Assembly (NCBI RefSeq): GCF_946481715.1
Contig: NZ_CAMLOV010000021.1
Coordinates: 1-48,114 of the forward strand
From: an uncultured Mucilaginibacter sp.
GTDB taxonomy: Bacteria; Bacteroidota; Bacteroidia; Sphingobacteriales; Sphingobacteriaceae
Length of the DNA: 48,114 bases
Direction: 5' to 3'
Shown here in pieces: positions 1 to 7,781 of this stretch. Within the stretch, counting starts at the first letter, position 1, and each line of letters begins with the position of its first letter. The position numbers and the translations under genes were made by a program. The notes beneath the pieces are model-generated. The model searched no databases. It was not told the origin of the DNA and saw nothing but the letters and a program-made list of their open reading frames with translations.

Positions 1-682
1 GTTTGTATACACCGTGCACGTTACCAAAGGCAGCAGCGATGGTAAACTTATCGCTCACCTTAGAAAGTTCTTCGTAAGCATAAGCAACTTCTTCCGGCTG
101 GGTGTATAAACGCGAGCTATCTACATCAGAGTTATCAACGCCGTCTTCTTCGCCGCCGGTTACGCCAAGCTCAATTTCAACGGTCATGCCCATTTTAGCC
201 ATACGGGCTAAGTATTTTGCAGATATTTCTATATTTTCTTCGATAGGCTCTTCAGAAAGATCCAGCATGTGCGAAGAGAACAATGGTTTGCCGGTTTCAG
301 CAAAAAATTTCTCTCCATGCTCTAACAAACCGTCGATCCATGGCAATAATTTTTTTGCGGCATGGTCGGTATGTAAAATTACAGCAACACCGTAGTGCTC
401 GGCTAATAAATGCACGTGCTTTGCAGCAGATACACCGCCTAAGATGCAGGCTTGTAGTTTACTGTTATCAAGCGATTTACCCGCGTAAAATTGCGCGCCG
501 CCATTTGATAACTGGATAATTACAGGTGAATTAACAGCCTTTGCTGTTTCCATTACTGCATTTATAGTGTTTGTGCCTATAACGTTTACCGCCGGCAAAG
601 CAAACTGATGCTTTTTTGCTGCTTCAAATAGCTCCTGCACCTGGTCTCCGGTGAGTACGCCTTTGTAATCTTTTAAACTCAT
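1..682 (-). CDS. fbaA: Class II fructose-bisphosphate aldolase, partial (C-terminus outside the window)
   Basis: Glycolytic and gluconeogenic enzyme that reversibly splits fructose 1,6-bisphosphate into DHAP and glyceraldehyde 3-phosphate using a divalent metal. The visible 227 residues begin MSLKDYKGVLTGDQVQELF. They contain the family block FALPAVNVIGTNTINAVMET, the metal/catalytic HTDHAAKKLLPWIDGLL segment, and FSSHMLDLSEE followed by IELGVTGGEEDGVDNS, all typical of the FbaA (E. coli type) branch. The reading frame is open to the left edge, so about 130 C-terminal residues are missing. The ATG at 682 is the natural start, since upstream sequence is repeat-rich and divergent to accD. Identity is confident; the symbol follows the E. 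coli class II enzyme. Confidence 0.95.
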   Translation of the reverse strand, partial: MSLKDYKGVLTGDQVQELFEAAKKHQFALPAVNVIGTNTINAVMETAKAVNSPVIIQLSNGGAQFYAGKSLDNSKLQACILGGVSAAKHVHLLAEHYGVAVILHTDHAAKKLLPWIDGLLEHGEKFFAETGKPLFSSHMLDLSEEPIEENIEISAKYLARMAKMGMTVEIELGVTGGEEDGVDNSDVDSSRLYTQPEEVAYAYEELSKVSDKFTIAAAFGNVHGVYK

Positions 683-729
683 TAACTTTCTGAACTTTAT
701 GTTTGTGCGCCGAAGTTATAATTTTGATG

Positions 730-845
730 TGAGATTTGAGATATGAGATTTGAGATTTTTAACATTTGGGCTTGATTTTCACCACTTTTTTAATGACGGC
801 CCATGCAATAATGTCTCAAATCTCATATCTAACGTCTCAAATCTA
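730..845. repeat. Word-type inverted repeat between fbaA and accD
   Basis: The left arm (about 730-758) is a tandem of the word GAGATTTGA/TGAGATA. The right arm (814-845) is its reverse complement with a 4-base insertion. Positions 739-755 and 814-830 are a perfect 17-base inverted repeat separated by about 58 bases. It lies between divergent genes, so it is not a shared transcription terminator. Confidence 0.8.
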
Positions 846-890
846 AAATATTTCGTTTCTTTGCAATACTTGAAAGACTTAGAAATAGAT

Positions 891-1751
891 ATGGCGTGGT
901 TTAAGCGAGAAATCAAAGGGATAATTACGACTACTGAGGAAAAGAAGGAAGCCCCCGATGGCATCTGGAACAAATGCCCCAACTGTAAAAAACCCCTTCA
1001 TTACTCTGAGCAGGTTGAAAACCAATACGTTTGCCACTACTGTGGTTTTCATATACGCATTGGCTCTAAAGAGTATTTTTCTATTTTATTTGACGATAAC
1101 CAGTTCACCGAACTGTTTGGCGGCCTTACTTCGGGCGACCCCTTGCATTTTACGGATACCAAAAAATATACCGACCGCTTAGAGGAGACTAAAAGGAAAA
1201 CCGGTTTACAGGATGCCATACGCGCAGGCGTTGGTAAAATGAACGGGCAGGATGTGGTTATTGCCTGTATGGATTTTAACTTCATTGGCGGTTCCATGGG
1301 GTCGGTAGTGGGCGAAAAGATCGCGCGGTCTATCGATTACAGCATCGCCAACAAGGTCCCCTTCCTGATGATATCCAAATCGGGTGGCGCCCGGATGATG
1401 GAAGCAGCTTTCTCGCTGATGCAGATGGCTAAAACATCCGCCAAACTTGCCCTGCTAAGCCAGGCAAAAGTGCCTTACATCTCTTTACTAACCGACCCAA
1501 CCACAGGTGGCGTTACCGCATCGTACGCTATGCTGGGCGATATTAATATTGCCGAGCCAGGTTCGTTAATAGGCTTTGCCGGCCCAAGGGTTATTAAAGA
1601 AACCATTAAAAAAGATCTGCCGAAAGGTTTCCAAACTGCCGAATTTGTGCAGGAGCATGGCTTCCTTGATTTTATAGTAGACCGCCGGGAAATGAAGGAA
1701 AAACTGGCAAGCTTTTTAAAGATGCTGGCACCGGCACCCTCCGCCCTTTAA
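891..1751 (+). CDS. accD: Acetyl-CoA carboxylase, carboxyltransferase subunit beta
   Basis: Beta half of the carboxyltransferase that moves CO2 from carboxybiotin to acetyl-CoA to give malonyl-CoA, the first step of fatty-acid synthesis. The 286-residue protein has the N-terminal zinc ribbon with C29-x2-C32 and C48-x2-C51, followed by the crotonase-like carboxyltransferase domain ([43 protein letters not shown]). The frame stays open upstream to 750, but that stretch is the intergenic repeat. The ATG at 891 gives [10 protein letters not shown], the usual family N-terminus, and length matches the family. accA is not in the window, as is common. A hairpin terminator follows. Confidence 0.96.
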   Translation: MAWFKREIKGIITTTEEKKEAPDGIWNKCPNCKKPLHYSEQVENQYVCHYCGFHIRIGSKEYFSILFDDNQFTELFGGLTSGDPLHFTDTKKYTDRLEETKRKTGLQDAIRAGVGKMNGQDVVIACMDFNFIGGSMGSVVGEKIARSIDYSIANKVPFLMISKSGGARMMEAAFSLMQMAKTSAKLALLSQAKVPYISLLTDPTTGGVTASYAMLGDINIAEPGSLIGFAGPRVIKETIKKDLPKGFQTAEFVQEHGFLDFIVDRREMKEKLASFLKMLAPAPSAL

Positions 1752-1756
1752 GAGAG

Positions 1757-1862
1757 GCAAGAAATCAAGACTCAAGATACAAGATAAAAAAGTCCGCAAG
1801 GTTTATTACCCTGCGGACTTTTAGTTGAAGCTACTCTTGATTCCTGATTCTTACTTTCTTGA
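1757..1862. repeat. Word-type inverted repeat (TCAAGA words) around the accD terminator
   Basis: Left part 1757-1785 contains repeated AATCAAGA/CTCAAGA/TACAAGA words. Right part 1826-1862 contains the complementary words CTTGATTC, TGATTCTTAC and TTCTTGAATC. The accD terminator hairpin sits between the two arms. The same word family recurs at 17695-17760. Confidence 0.65.
1789..1823 (+). terminator. Rho-independent terminator of accD
   Basis: AAGTCCGCAagg and ccCTGCGGACTT form a GC-rich hairpin (1790-1820) with a short loop, followed by TTTAGTT. It begins about 38 bases after the accD stop. On the other strand it could also end the small minus-strand gene at 1871-2158, since an A-run precedes the stem. 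Confidence 0.75.
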
Positions 1863-1870
1863 ATCTTTAC

Positions 1871-2158
1871 TTATATCCCCTCGGTACCTGGCTCGTGCCC
1901 TACCATGCGGCCGGTTGTACGGCCCTGGTTGCGGGTTTCAAAATCTGCACGTGCAGGCCCTTCCGAAGGGAATTCTTTTTTATTTGGAGGGGTTACATCG
2001 TTTTGCTCGCTGTACGACGCATCGTTGCCATCCTGCTGTTGTTCCTGTTCGTTCTGCTGGCGGTAACCTGTACCCTCCTGCTCCGACTGGCGTTCTTCAG
2101 GGGTTTCGTTCGGGTTATGGCTTGGATTGTATTCCGGGTTTCTTTCGTTAGTTTCCAT
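1871..2158 (-). CDS. Small hydrophilic, probably disordered protein of unknown function
   Basis: 95 residues, extremely rich in Glu, Gln, Asn, Pro and Gly, with no hydrophobic stretch, signal or cysteine. It begins METNERNPEYNPSHNPNET and ends GHEPGTEGI. Composition suggests an unstructured, possibly stress-related cytosolic protein, but no family is recognised. Two plus-strand frames are also open here. The minus frame is preferred because it starts with ATG after an A/T-rich leader (AAACTAAATACC) and its translation has coherent low-complexity composition, whereas the plus-strand translations look like random Cys/Leu/Arg-rich sequence. Moderate confidence that it is expressed. Confidence 0.6.
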   Translation of the reverse strand: METNERNPEYNPSHNPNETPEERQSEQEGTGYRQQNEQEQQQDGNDASYSEQNDVTPPNKKEFPSEGPARADFETRNQGRTTGRMVGHEPGTEGI

Positions 2159-2248
2159 GGTATTTAGTTTTTAATTGTTAATTAATAAATACCAAAAACT
2201 TTGCCAGTTTTAAAGGATAGCGGAATTTATTTGTAAAACAATCCTCAA

Positions 2249-2355
2249 CGTCTTCGCGAGGGAAGCGAAGCGACGAAACAATCATCGGCAAGCAGAGCCG
2301 CTATGCAAATCCGCTCTGCTTGCCGAGGGTTGCCGCGCTTCGCTCGCAATGACAT
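2249..2355. repeat. REP-like palindromic element
   Basis: Central perfect 14-base inverted repeat TCGGCAAGCAGAGC (2285-2298) with its complement at 2313-2326. It is flanked by an outer imperfect pair, GCGAGGGAAGCGAAGCG (from 2256) and CGCGCTTCGCTCGC (from 2334), then AATGAC on the right end. The layout (CATTGCGAGCGAAGC at one edge, AGCAGAGC inner stem) resembles dispersed REP/MITE-like elements seen in many Bacteroidetes genomes. Family assignment is from memory and was not searched. Confidence 0.75.
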
Positions 2356-2372
2356 AACTAAAAGAATACGCC

Positions 2373-3509
2373 TTACGCGCTCACCATGCAAAGCTCCTTA
2401 AGCTTGGCCACGGTATAATCCACCTCGTCCTTAGTATTATACTTAGAGAAGGAGAATCTGACCGAGGGCCTATCCGCGCTGGCACCTATCGCGGTAAGCA
2501 CGTGCGAGCCTATATCCGAACCGGAACTGCACGCACTGCCGCCTGATGCGGAAATGCCGGCAATATCCAGGTTAAACAGCAACATGTCTGCCATTTCCAT
2601 TTCGGGGAAGGAAGTGTTTAGTACAGTATACAGGCTTTTCGCCGGGTCGGTTTCGCCATTGAAAGCTACGCCCGCAATTTCCTGTTGCAGTTTAGCCATC
2701 ATATAGCTTTTGATATCCTGTATATAAGCTTGATGGGCGTCCATCTCGGTATAAGCAAGCTCCAATGCTTTAGCTAAACCGGCTATGCCGTAAACGTTTT
2801 CGGTACCGCCGCGCATGTTGCGTTCCTGCGCGCCGCCGTATATCATGGGGTTAATTTTTACCTTATGGTTTACATGTAAAAAGCCTACACCTTTTGGGCC
2901 GTGCAGCTTGTGGGCCGCGCATACCATAAAATGCAGTTTCAGCTTGCTCAGGTCGTGTTTATAATGACCCATAGTCTGAACCGTGTCGCTATGGAAAATA
3001 GCGTTATATGCCTCGCAAAGCTCTCCTACTCGCTCAATATCGGTAATGGTGCCCAGTTCGTTATTGGCATGCATCAGGGATACAAAGCTGCGCTCGTTAT
3101 CTTTCAGCAAAGTTTCCAGATGATCGTAATCTATGTTGCCTTTACAGTCCACATCAACGTAACTAAGCTTGATGATACCCGATTTTTCCATCGACTGCAG
3201 CGTATGGATAACCGCGTGGTGCTCCAGCTTGGTAGTAATGGCGTGGGTAAGCTTATGGTCGATAATGCCACAGCGGATGGCAGTGTTATCCGCTTCGGTA
3301 CCGCCACTGGTAAAGAAGATCTCCGCAGGCGAAGTATGCAGCAAATTAGCCACGGTTTTGCGCGAGCGTTCTATCAGCGTGCGCACTTCGCGGCCATGGG
3401 CATGGATAGACGATGGGTTGCCAAATTGGCTTTCCATCACCTTGTACATTTCCTTTAAAACTTCAGGATCGAGAGCTGTAGTGGCGGCATTATCGAAGTA
3501 AACACGCAT
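2373..3509 (-). CDS. Cysteine desulfurase (IscS/NifS family)
   Basis: PLP enzyme that removes sulfur from cysteine to give alanine and an enzyme-bound persulfide for Fe-S clusters, tRNA thiolation or other uses. 378 residues. YFDNAATT lies at the N-terminus, SGGTEADN at 68-75, EHHA at 96-99, and the PLP lysine K201 in AAHKLHGPKG. The active-site cysteine C327 is in SGGSACSSGSD. The long loop with SSGS after the cysteine fits the IscS/NifS type I group, not SufS. No IscU or SufBCD neighbours are visible, so it may be a stand-alone supplier; the symbol is therefore left open. A TTGAAT-word repeat precedes it. Confidence 0.93.
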   Translation of the reverse strand: MRVYFDNAATTALDPEVLKEMYKVMESQFGNPSSIHAHGREVRTLIERSRKTVANLLHTSPAEIFFTSGGTEADNTAIRCGIIDHKLTHAITTKLEHHAVIHTLQSMEKSGIIKLSYVDVDCKGNIDYDHLETLLKDNERSFVSLMHANNELGTITDIERVGELCEAYNAIFHSDTVQTMGHYKHDLSKLKLHFMVCAAHKLHGPKGVGFLHVNHKVKINPMIYGGAQERNMRGGTENVYGIAGLAKALELAYTEMDAHQAYIQDIKSYMMAKLQQEIAGVAFNGETDPAKSLYTVLNTSFPEMEMADMLLFNLDIAGISASGGSACSSGSDIGSHVLTAIGASADRPSVRFSFSKYNTKDEVDYTVAKLKELCMVSA

Positions 3510-3510
3510 T

Positions 3511-3600
3511 TTTTTAATGATTGATTTATTGAATTGGTGATTTATTGAATTGTTGAGTGGGTTTTAATCACTAATCCAATAACTCTATCATTCAGTAATT
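3511..3600. repeat. TGATTTATTGAAT word repeat between glmM and the desulfurase
   Basis: The segment 3518-3560 carries GATTGATTTATTGAATTGG then GTGATTTATTGAATTGTTG, a near-direct repeat. 3567-3600 carries the partly complementary ACTAATCCAATAACTC and CATTCAGTAATTAATT. It overlaps the end of glmM by two bases. A very similar word set appears at 45205-45285. Confidence 0.6.
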
Positions 3601-4987
3601 AATTAAGTTGTAAAATATCTTTTATATCACGGATGATCTTTTCGGCCAGGTTATTCGCTACTGTTTCTGAGTTTGCTTCAGAATAGATGCGGATAATGGG
3701 CTCGGTATTCGACTTGCGCAAATGTACCCATTCTTTGTCGAATTCTATTTTTAGCCCATCAATTGTGCTGTGCGGCTGCTTTTGGTATTTTTCTTCTACC
3801 TTTAAAAGCAGTGCATCAATATCCATTTCGGGCGTTAGCGTTATTTTGTTTTTGGAGATGAAGTAACCCGGGTAAGAAGCCCTTAAAACCGATACCTGCT
3901 TACCATACTTAGCCAAATGGGTTAAAAACAAGGCTATGCCCACCAGCGCATCGCGGCCGTAATGCAGTTCGGGGTAGATGACCCCGCCATTGCCTTCGCC
4001 GCCGATAACGGCGCCTACTTCCTTCATTTTATTCACCACGTTAACCTCGCCAACGGCGGCGGCATGGTACTCGCCGCCTGCGCTTTCGGTAACATCTCGC
4101 AGCGCACGGGTGCTGGATAGGTTGGATACCGTATTGCCCTTGTTGTTCTTCAGTACATAATCGGCAACGGCAACCAGCGTATATTCTTCACCGAACATAT
4201 TGCCATCCTCGCATACAAAGCAAAGGCGGTCAACATCCGGGTCTACAGCTATGCCCAGGTCGGCATTTTTCTTGAGCACTTCCTGCGATAACGCCACCAA
4301 ATTCTCGGGTAGCGGCTCGGGGTTGTGCGGGAAATGGCCATCCGGCTCGCAATATAATTCGTGTATTGTATTTACGCCTAAAGCCTTTAATAAAGCCGGT
4401 ACAAATATGCCGCCTGTGGAATTTACACAATCTATCACCACCTTAAAATCCGCAGCTCTAATAGCTTCTACATCCACCAAAGGCAGGGCTAATATTTTAT
4501 CGATATGCTTTTGCAGGTAGCTATCATCGCGTGTAACTTTACCAAGGGCATCTACGCTGGCATAGGTAAAATCGCTATTCTCGGCAATTTCCAACACCTC
4601 TTTGCCATCAATATCGCTGATGAATTCGCCATCAGCGTTTAGCAGTTTCAGGGCATTCCATTGTTTAGGGTTGTGGCTGGCCGTGAGGATAATACCACCT
4701 GCTGCCTGCTCATCGGGCACGGCAACTTCTACGGTTGGGGTGGTGGATAGCCCGAGGTCTATCACATCAATACCCAAGCCCTGCAGGGTGCCAATAACGA
4801 GGTTGTTCACCATATCGCCCGAGAGGCGCGCATCCCGGCCAATAACGATCTTGTTTTTGCCCGAGCGCTTTACCGCCCAACTACCGTAAGCCGAGGTGAA
4901 CTTTACAATATCCAAAGGCGTTAGCCCCTCTCCTGCTGCGCCCCCAATAGTACCCCTTATGCCCGAAATCGATTTTATCAGTGTCAA
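3599..4987 (-). CDS. glmM: Phosphoglucosamine mutase, TTG start
   Basis: Converts glucosamine-6-phosphate to glucosamine-1-phosphate for UDP-GlcNAc, peptidoglycan and LPS synthesis. 462 residues from the TTG at 4987. The N-terminus TLIKSISGIRGTIGG is the usual one in Bacteroidetes homologues. The phosphoserine loop TASHNP (S104), metal loop DPDVDRLCFV, sugar loop GGEGNGGVI and C-terminal phosphate loop RKSNTEPIIRIY are all present. No in-frame ATG exists at the 5' end. A longer frame starts at another TTG (5011), but that codon lies inside a TATTTTTG promoter element, so 4987 is favoured. GlmM and general phosphohexomutases are close; the RKSNTEP loop and N-terminus favour GlmM. Confidence 0.9.
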   Translation of the reverse strand: MTLIKSISGIRGTIGGAAGEGLTPLDIVKFTSAYGSWAVKRSGKNKIVIGRDARLSGDMVNNLVIGTLQGLGIDVIDLGLSTTPTVEVAVPDEQAAGGIILTASHNPKQWNALKLLNADGEFISDIDGKEVLEIAENSDFTYASVDALGKVTRDDSYLQKHIDKILALPLVDVEAIRAADFKVVIDCVNSTGGIFVPALLKALGVNTIHELYCEPDGHFPHNPEPLPENLVALSQEVLKKNADLGIAVDPDVDRLCFVCEDGNMFGEEYTLVAVADYVLKNNKGNTVSNLSSTRALRDVTESAGGEYHAAAVGEVNVVNKMKEVGAVIGGEGNGGVIYPELHYGRDALVGIALFLTHLAKYGKQVSVLRASYPGYFISKNKITLTPEMDIDALLLKVEEKYQKQPHSTIDGLKIEFDKEWVHLRKSNTEPIIRIYSEANSETVANNLAEKIIRDIKDILQLN

Positions 4988-5008
4988 AACGTTCTCTAAT
5001 TTAGGCTG

Positions 5009-5016
5009 CAAAAATA
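5009..5016 (-). promoter_or_regulatory. Candidate -7 element of glmM
   Basis: On the minus strand this reads TATTTTTG, an exact match to the Bacteroidetes TAnnTTTG element. It ends 22 bases before the TTG start at 4987. A possible -33 TTG lies at about 5036-5034, with a spacer shorter than usual. It decides against the TTG at 5011 as start. Confidence 0.55.
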
Positions 5017-5102
5017 AGCTATTTAACCCATTGCAATGTAAAATTGGTGTACTTTTAGGGCTGAATATATGGGCTATACTTACCCATATATAAATTTAGG
5101 TA

Positions 5103-5456
5103 ATGGAAATAAAAAGGGTACTTTACCTGCTGTTTATGGCAATTGCCCTTATCGCGACAGTATTTTTTGTGCGGTACGATGGGAAGCGCCTGACAGACGG
5201 TTACAAAAAAACATTTGAAAGCAGTTTTAACGGAGAAATTGTGTCTATTTATAATAACAGGTCAACGATTGGTTTTACGTTGATCAATAACGAAGAATAT
5301 TGGTTTTATCAAACTAATGAATCTTACGCTAAGGGCGATATTTTTAAATTAGCGGTCAGAGGCGATACGATTTCGAAAACTGCTTTTTCTACAGATATTT
5401 ATGTTAACCATAAAGGAAAAACGTATAAGTTTATAATGGCAAAACCCAAAAAATAA
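5103..5456 (+). CDS. Small membrane-anchored protein of unknown function
   Basis: 117 residues with one N-terminal hydrophobic helix (about residues 5-23, VLYLLFMAIALIATVFFV). A polar, probably extracytoplasmic domain follows, with alternating beta-like segments (GEIVSIYNNRSTIGFTLINN, DIFKLAVRGDTISK, KTYKFIMAKPKK). It may be a single-pass protein or carry an uncleaved signal. No lipobox and no recognised domain. It is transcribed divergently from glmM and lies 36 bases upstream of the PAP2 gene in the same direction, so the two may be co-transcribed. Confidence 0.75.
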   Translation: MEIKRVLYLLFMAIALIATVFFVRYDGKRLTDGYKKTFESSFNGEIVSIYNNRSTIGFTLINNEEYWFYQTNESYAKGDIFKLAVRGDTISKTAFSTDIYVNHKGKTYKFIMAKPKK

Positions 5457-5492
5457 GCAATCTTTAACTTTATTTATCAGCTCGAAAAACCA

Positions 5493-6062
5493 ATGCCCGA
5501 TTTCCTTCTACAGCTCGACAGGCATTTATTCAAATTCATAAACCAGGACTTATCCAACGCGTTTTTTGATGGAGTAATGCCCTGGATGCGCAACCCCAAA
5601 TTCTGGATACCATCGTATCTTTTTATTATTGTTTTCTGCATATTACGCTATAAAAAGCAGGGTTTTATACTGGTGGCTATGCTGGCCTTAGCTGTTGGCT
5701 TTGCCGATTTTACAAGTGCCAGCCTCATCAAAAAACAGGTACAGCGCGATAGGCCCTGCCGGGATGTGGTTACCTCCCAAACCGTCATCAGCCGGGTGGC
5801 TTGCGGTACCGGGTATAGCTTCCCCTCTACCCATGCGACCGATCATTTTGCCATGGCCATATTTTTGTGCCTGGCGTTTTTTAAGAAATGGAAATGGGTC
5901 GGTATTGTCGTTATTTTTTGGGCTGCGCTTATCTGTTTTGCCCAGGTTTATGTGGGCGTGCATTTCCCGGTGGATGTTTTGGTCGGGGCCATTTATGGTG
6001 GATTGGTAGGCTGCCTGTTTTTTGTAGGATTCAGAAAATTGCAACCGGATTTTGTGGCTTAA
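5493..6062 (+). CDS. PAP2-family membrane phosphatase
   Basis: Integral membrane acid phosphatase of the type that acts on undecaprenyl pyrophosphate or phosphatidic acid. 189 residues, about five membrane helices. Motif 1 K-x6-RP is K80...R87-P88. Motif 2 is PSTH (111-114) in place of PSGH. Motif 3 keeps H157 and D161 in VGVHFPVD, but the usual Ser-Arg is Ala150-Gln151. The missing arginine may be a feature of a Bacteroidetes subgroup; activity is likely but substrate cannot be called. Candidate roles are lipid A or undecaprenyl-PP dephosphorylation. Confidence 0.88.
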   Translation: MPDFLLQLDRHLFKFINQDLSNAFFDGVMPWMRNPKFWIPSYLFIIVFCILRYKKQGFILVAMLALAVGFADFTSASLIKKQVQRDRPCRDVVTSQTVISRVACGTGYSFPSTHATDHFAMAIFLCLAFFKKWKWVGIVVIFWAALICFAQVYVGVHFPVDVLVGAIYGGLVGCLFFVGFRKLQPDFVA

Positions 6063-6192
6063 AACGGATGAAACCCGCCTTTTTTTGGCGCATGGAAAAT
6101 TGTGACCTAATTGTTTCCAAGTGCGCTAAAAACGACCCTAAATGTCGTTCATAATAGCAAAAACACGGAAATTTTAGCAAGTGGAGTTGGGC

Positions 6193-6645
6193 TTACGCGC
6201 CCCGCATCTTGTCCAACAGGTCGCTCAGCTGGCCGGCTTCTTCTTCGGTAAGGTTATCCTGCAGCATGTCTTTTGTTTTGAATTCCTTGTCCATTTTGGA
6301 AAGTACCTCCAACCCTTCGTCGCTGATGCGGATGTCCACGGCGCGCCTGTCTTTATTGTTGGTGCAACGCGATACCAGGCCCTTTTGTACCAGCCTGTCT
6401 ACAATGCGCGATGCATCCGACATTTTATCTATCATGCGCTCTTTCAGCAGGTTAACCGTTGCCGGCTTTGGATATTGCCCGCGTAAAATGCGCAGTATAT
6501 TAAACTGTTGCTGGGTTAAATTGTACTGCTCAAATTTTGGGCGCGATAAATTGGTGATCCAGCCATAAGTGTACGACAAATTGATTACCGCCTTGTGGTA
6601 GTTATCCTCAAAATTTGTACTTTTTATATCTTCTTCTATTCCCAT
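6193..6645 (-). CDS. MarR-family transcriptional regulator
   Basis: 150 residues with the MarR winged-helix layout. A helical N-terminus (YHKAVINLSYTYGWITN) is followed by QYNLTQQQFNILRILRGQYP, the recognition region INLLKERMIDKMSDASRIVDRL, and the wing LVSRCTNNKDRRAVDIRISDEG, with a C-terminal dimerisation helix. Acts as a homodimer on DNA, usually responding to small molecules. It stands alone; the divergent PAP2 gene ends 131 bases away on the opposite strand. A TATATTTG promoter element lies 27-34 bases upstream. Target genes cannot be inferred. Confidence 0.92.
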   Translation of the reverse strand: MGIEEDIKSTNFEDNYHKAVINLSYTYGWITNLSRPKFEQYNLTQQQFNILRILRGQYPKPATVNLLKERMIDKMSDASRIVDRLVQKGLVSRCTNNKDRRAVDIRISDEGLEVLSKMDKEFKTKDMLQDNLTEEEAGQLSDLLDKMRGA

Positions 6646-6671
6646 TTTAGCGCAATACCTTGATTTTGATG

Positions 6672-6679
6672 CAAATATA
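6672..6679 (-). promoter_or_regulatory. Candidate -7 element of the MarR gene
   Basis: Minus-strand TATATTTG matches TAnnTTTG exactly and ends 26 bases before the ATG at 6645. It sits only a few bases upstream (plus-strand sense) of the DUF5522 stop codon, so the MarR gene appears to have its own promoter at the 3' end of the nusB operon. No clear -33 TTTG is seen. Confidence 0.5.
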
Positions 6680-6684
6680 AATAT

Positions 6685-6843
6685 TTATTCTTCTTCTTGT
6701 TTATTCTCCTCTTCGCGGCCGTATCTCCAGGGGCAGTGCAGGCATTTATTTTTACAGCAGTAGCCGCGTTTTAAATGATAGGCTTCGGTAAAAACAAAAT
6801 TGCCATCCTGGTTTATGTAATAATCAACGTTTTCCTGCAGCAT
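6685..6843 (-). CDS. DUF5522 small Cys-rich protein
   Basis: 52 residues, too short for many gene callers. The core FTEAYHLKRGYCCKNKCLHCPW (19-38 approximately) is the signature of the DUF5522 family, with four cysteines in the pattern CC-x3-C-x2-C likely to bind a metal. Its ATG overlaps the stop of the exonuclease gene by one base (TAATG), which indicates translational coupling as the last gene of the nusB-to-DUF5522 chain. The C-terminal tail is highly acidic (EEENKQEEE). Function is unknown; a zinc or Fe-S site is an inference from the cysteines. Confidence 0.85.
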   Translation of the reverse strand: MLQENVDYYINQDGNFVFTEAYHLKRGYCCKNKCLHCPWRYGREEENKQEEE

Positions 6844-7781
6844 TAGTTCAGCAATTTTACAAAAATATCCTTTTTAAAATGATCCTTTAAATGCTTCCCT
6901 TCGCCATGCAGCGTCCAAACCTGCTGTGGCTCCACCTGCCGAATAGTAAAAATAATATCGTTCCAATCGGCATGGTCGGATATAAAGAGCGTATCCTGCG
7001 TGTTAACCTGTAAATTCTTCCAGCCCGAGGCAAACAGGCGCTTTACCCCAGTTGCACGTAGGTAACTGTCGAACGTAAACGGCGGCACAATGTATACCCA
7101 TTCTTCCTGCGTTTTCATCAGTTTGCGCCCATAAATTTGATGTTTGCCCAGGGCGAAGCCCATCTTCTCGTAAACAGCATTAATGGGCATTATACGGTGG
7201 TGTACCAGTATTTTTTTCTGCGGCGCATAATCATTTATCATCCGGATGAGGCGTTGGCTTTTGCCGAGGCTATAAGCACCTAACAGGATATTCAGTTTTA
7301 TACCGTTTAGCTTTTTTATCTCCTCCACCGGGTCGGGGTGGGCGGTGTTGGGTTCGGCAAAGGTGCTTTCGGTTATCAGTACATCGGCTTTTACAAATTC
7401 CATGGGCTCGCAGGTGCTGTCGGGCTGTAGCTTATAATCGCCGGTGTATAAATACCTCGTGCCTTTATACTCCATCAGTATCTGTGCCGAACCGGGCATA
7501 TGCCCCGCCGGGATAAAGGTGATTTGCACGCCCCCGATCTCAAACGGCGCATTGTACGCAGCGGTATAGATAACCTTGCCGGCATTTTTGCCATAGCGCA
7601 GCTGCATAAAGGCAATAGTGGCAGCGGTAGCGTATATGTTGGTATTGCCACTTACGGCGTGGTCGGCATGGGCGTGGGTAATTACGGCTTGCGTAACAGG
7701 TTGTTTTGGGTCGAGGTAGAAATTGCCATAGCGGCAATACAGCCCGTTAGGGTCGAAGGATAGGAAATCGTCTAAGATCAT
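6843..7781 (-). CDS. Metallo-beta-lactamase-fold exonuclease (ligase-associated exonuclease / YSH1-like)
   Basis: 312 residues. The HAHADHA motif (H36, H38, D40, H41) is the metal site of the MBL fold. PAGHMPGSAQI, YTGDYK, DVLITESTFA and the late SDHADW histidine are features of the CPSF73/beta-CASP-related nucleases, especially the group annotated as ligase-associated DNA exonuclease. That group is normally beside an ATP-dependent DNA ligase; none is present here. Instead it overlaps coaE by four bases (ATGA) and DUF5522 by one. Nuclease activity is expected from the family; RNA or DNA preference is not shown. Confidence 0.85.
   Translation of the reverse strand: MILDDFLSFDPNGLYCRYGNFYLDPKQPVTQAVITHAHADHAVSGNTNIYATAATIAFMQLRYGKNAGKVIYTAAYNAPFEIGGVQITFIPAGHMPGSAQILMEYKGTRYLYTGDYKLQPDSTCEPMEFVKADVLITESTFAEPNTAHPDPVEEIKKLNGIKLNILLGAYSLGKSQRLIRMINDYAPQKKILVHHRIMPINAVYEKMGFALGKHQIYGRKLMKTQEEWVYIVPPFTFDSYLRATGVKRLFASGWKNLQVNTQDTLFISDHADWNDIIFTIRQVEPQQVWTLHGEGKHLKDHFKKDIFVKLLN

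Noticed and set aside
1825..2167. Two plus-strand ORFs over the small hydrophilic gene
   Set aside because: Their translations are Cys/Leu/Arg-rich without domain logic, and the minus-strand frame has a coherent Glu/Gln/Asn/Pro-rich composition with a normal ATG.
2901..3458. 185-residue plus-strand ORF inside the desulfurase gene
   Set aside because: It is the mirror of a clear, full-length cysteine desulfurase; no family features in its own translation.
4987..5011. Longer glmM from TTG 5011
   Set aside because: The codon is inside the TATTTTTG promoter element, and the conserved N-terminus begins at the TTG at 4987.
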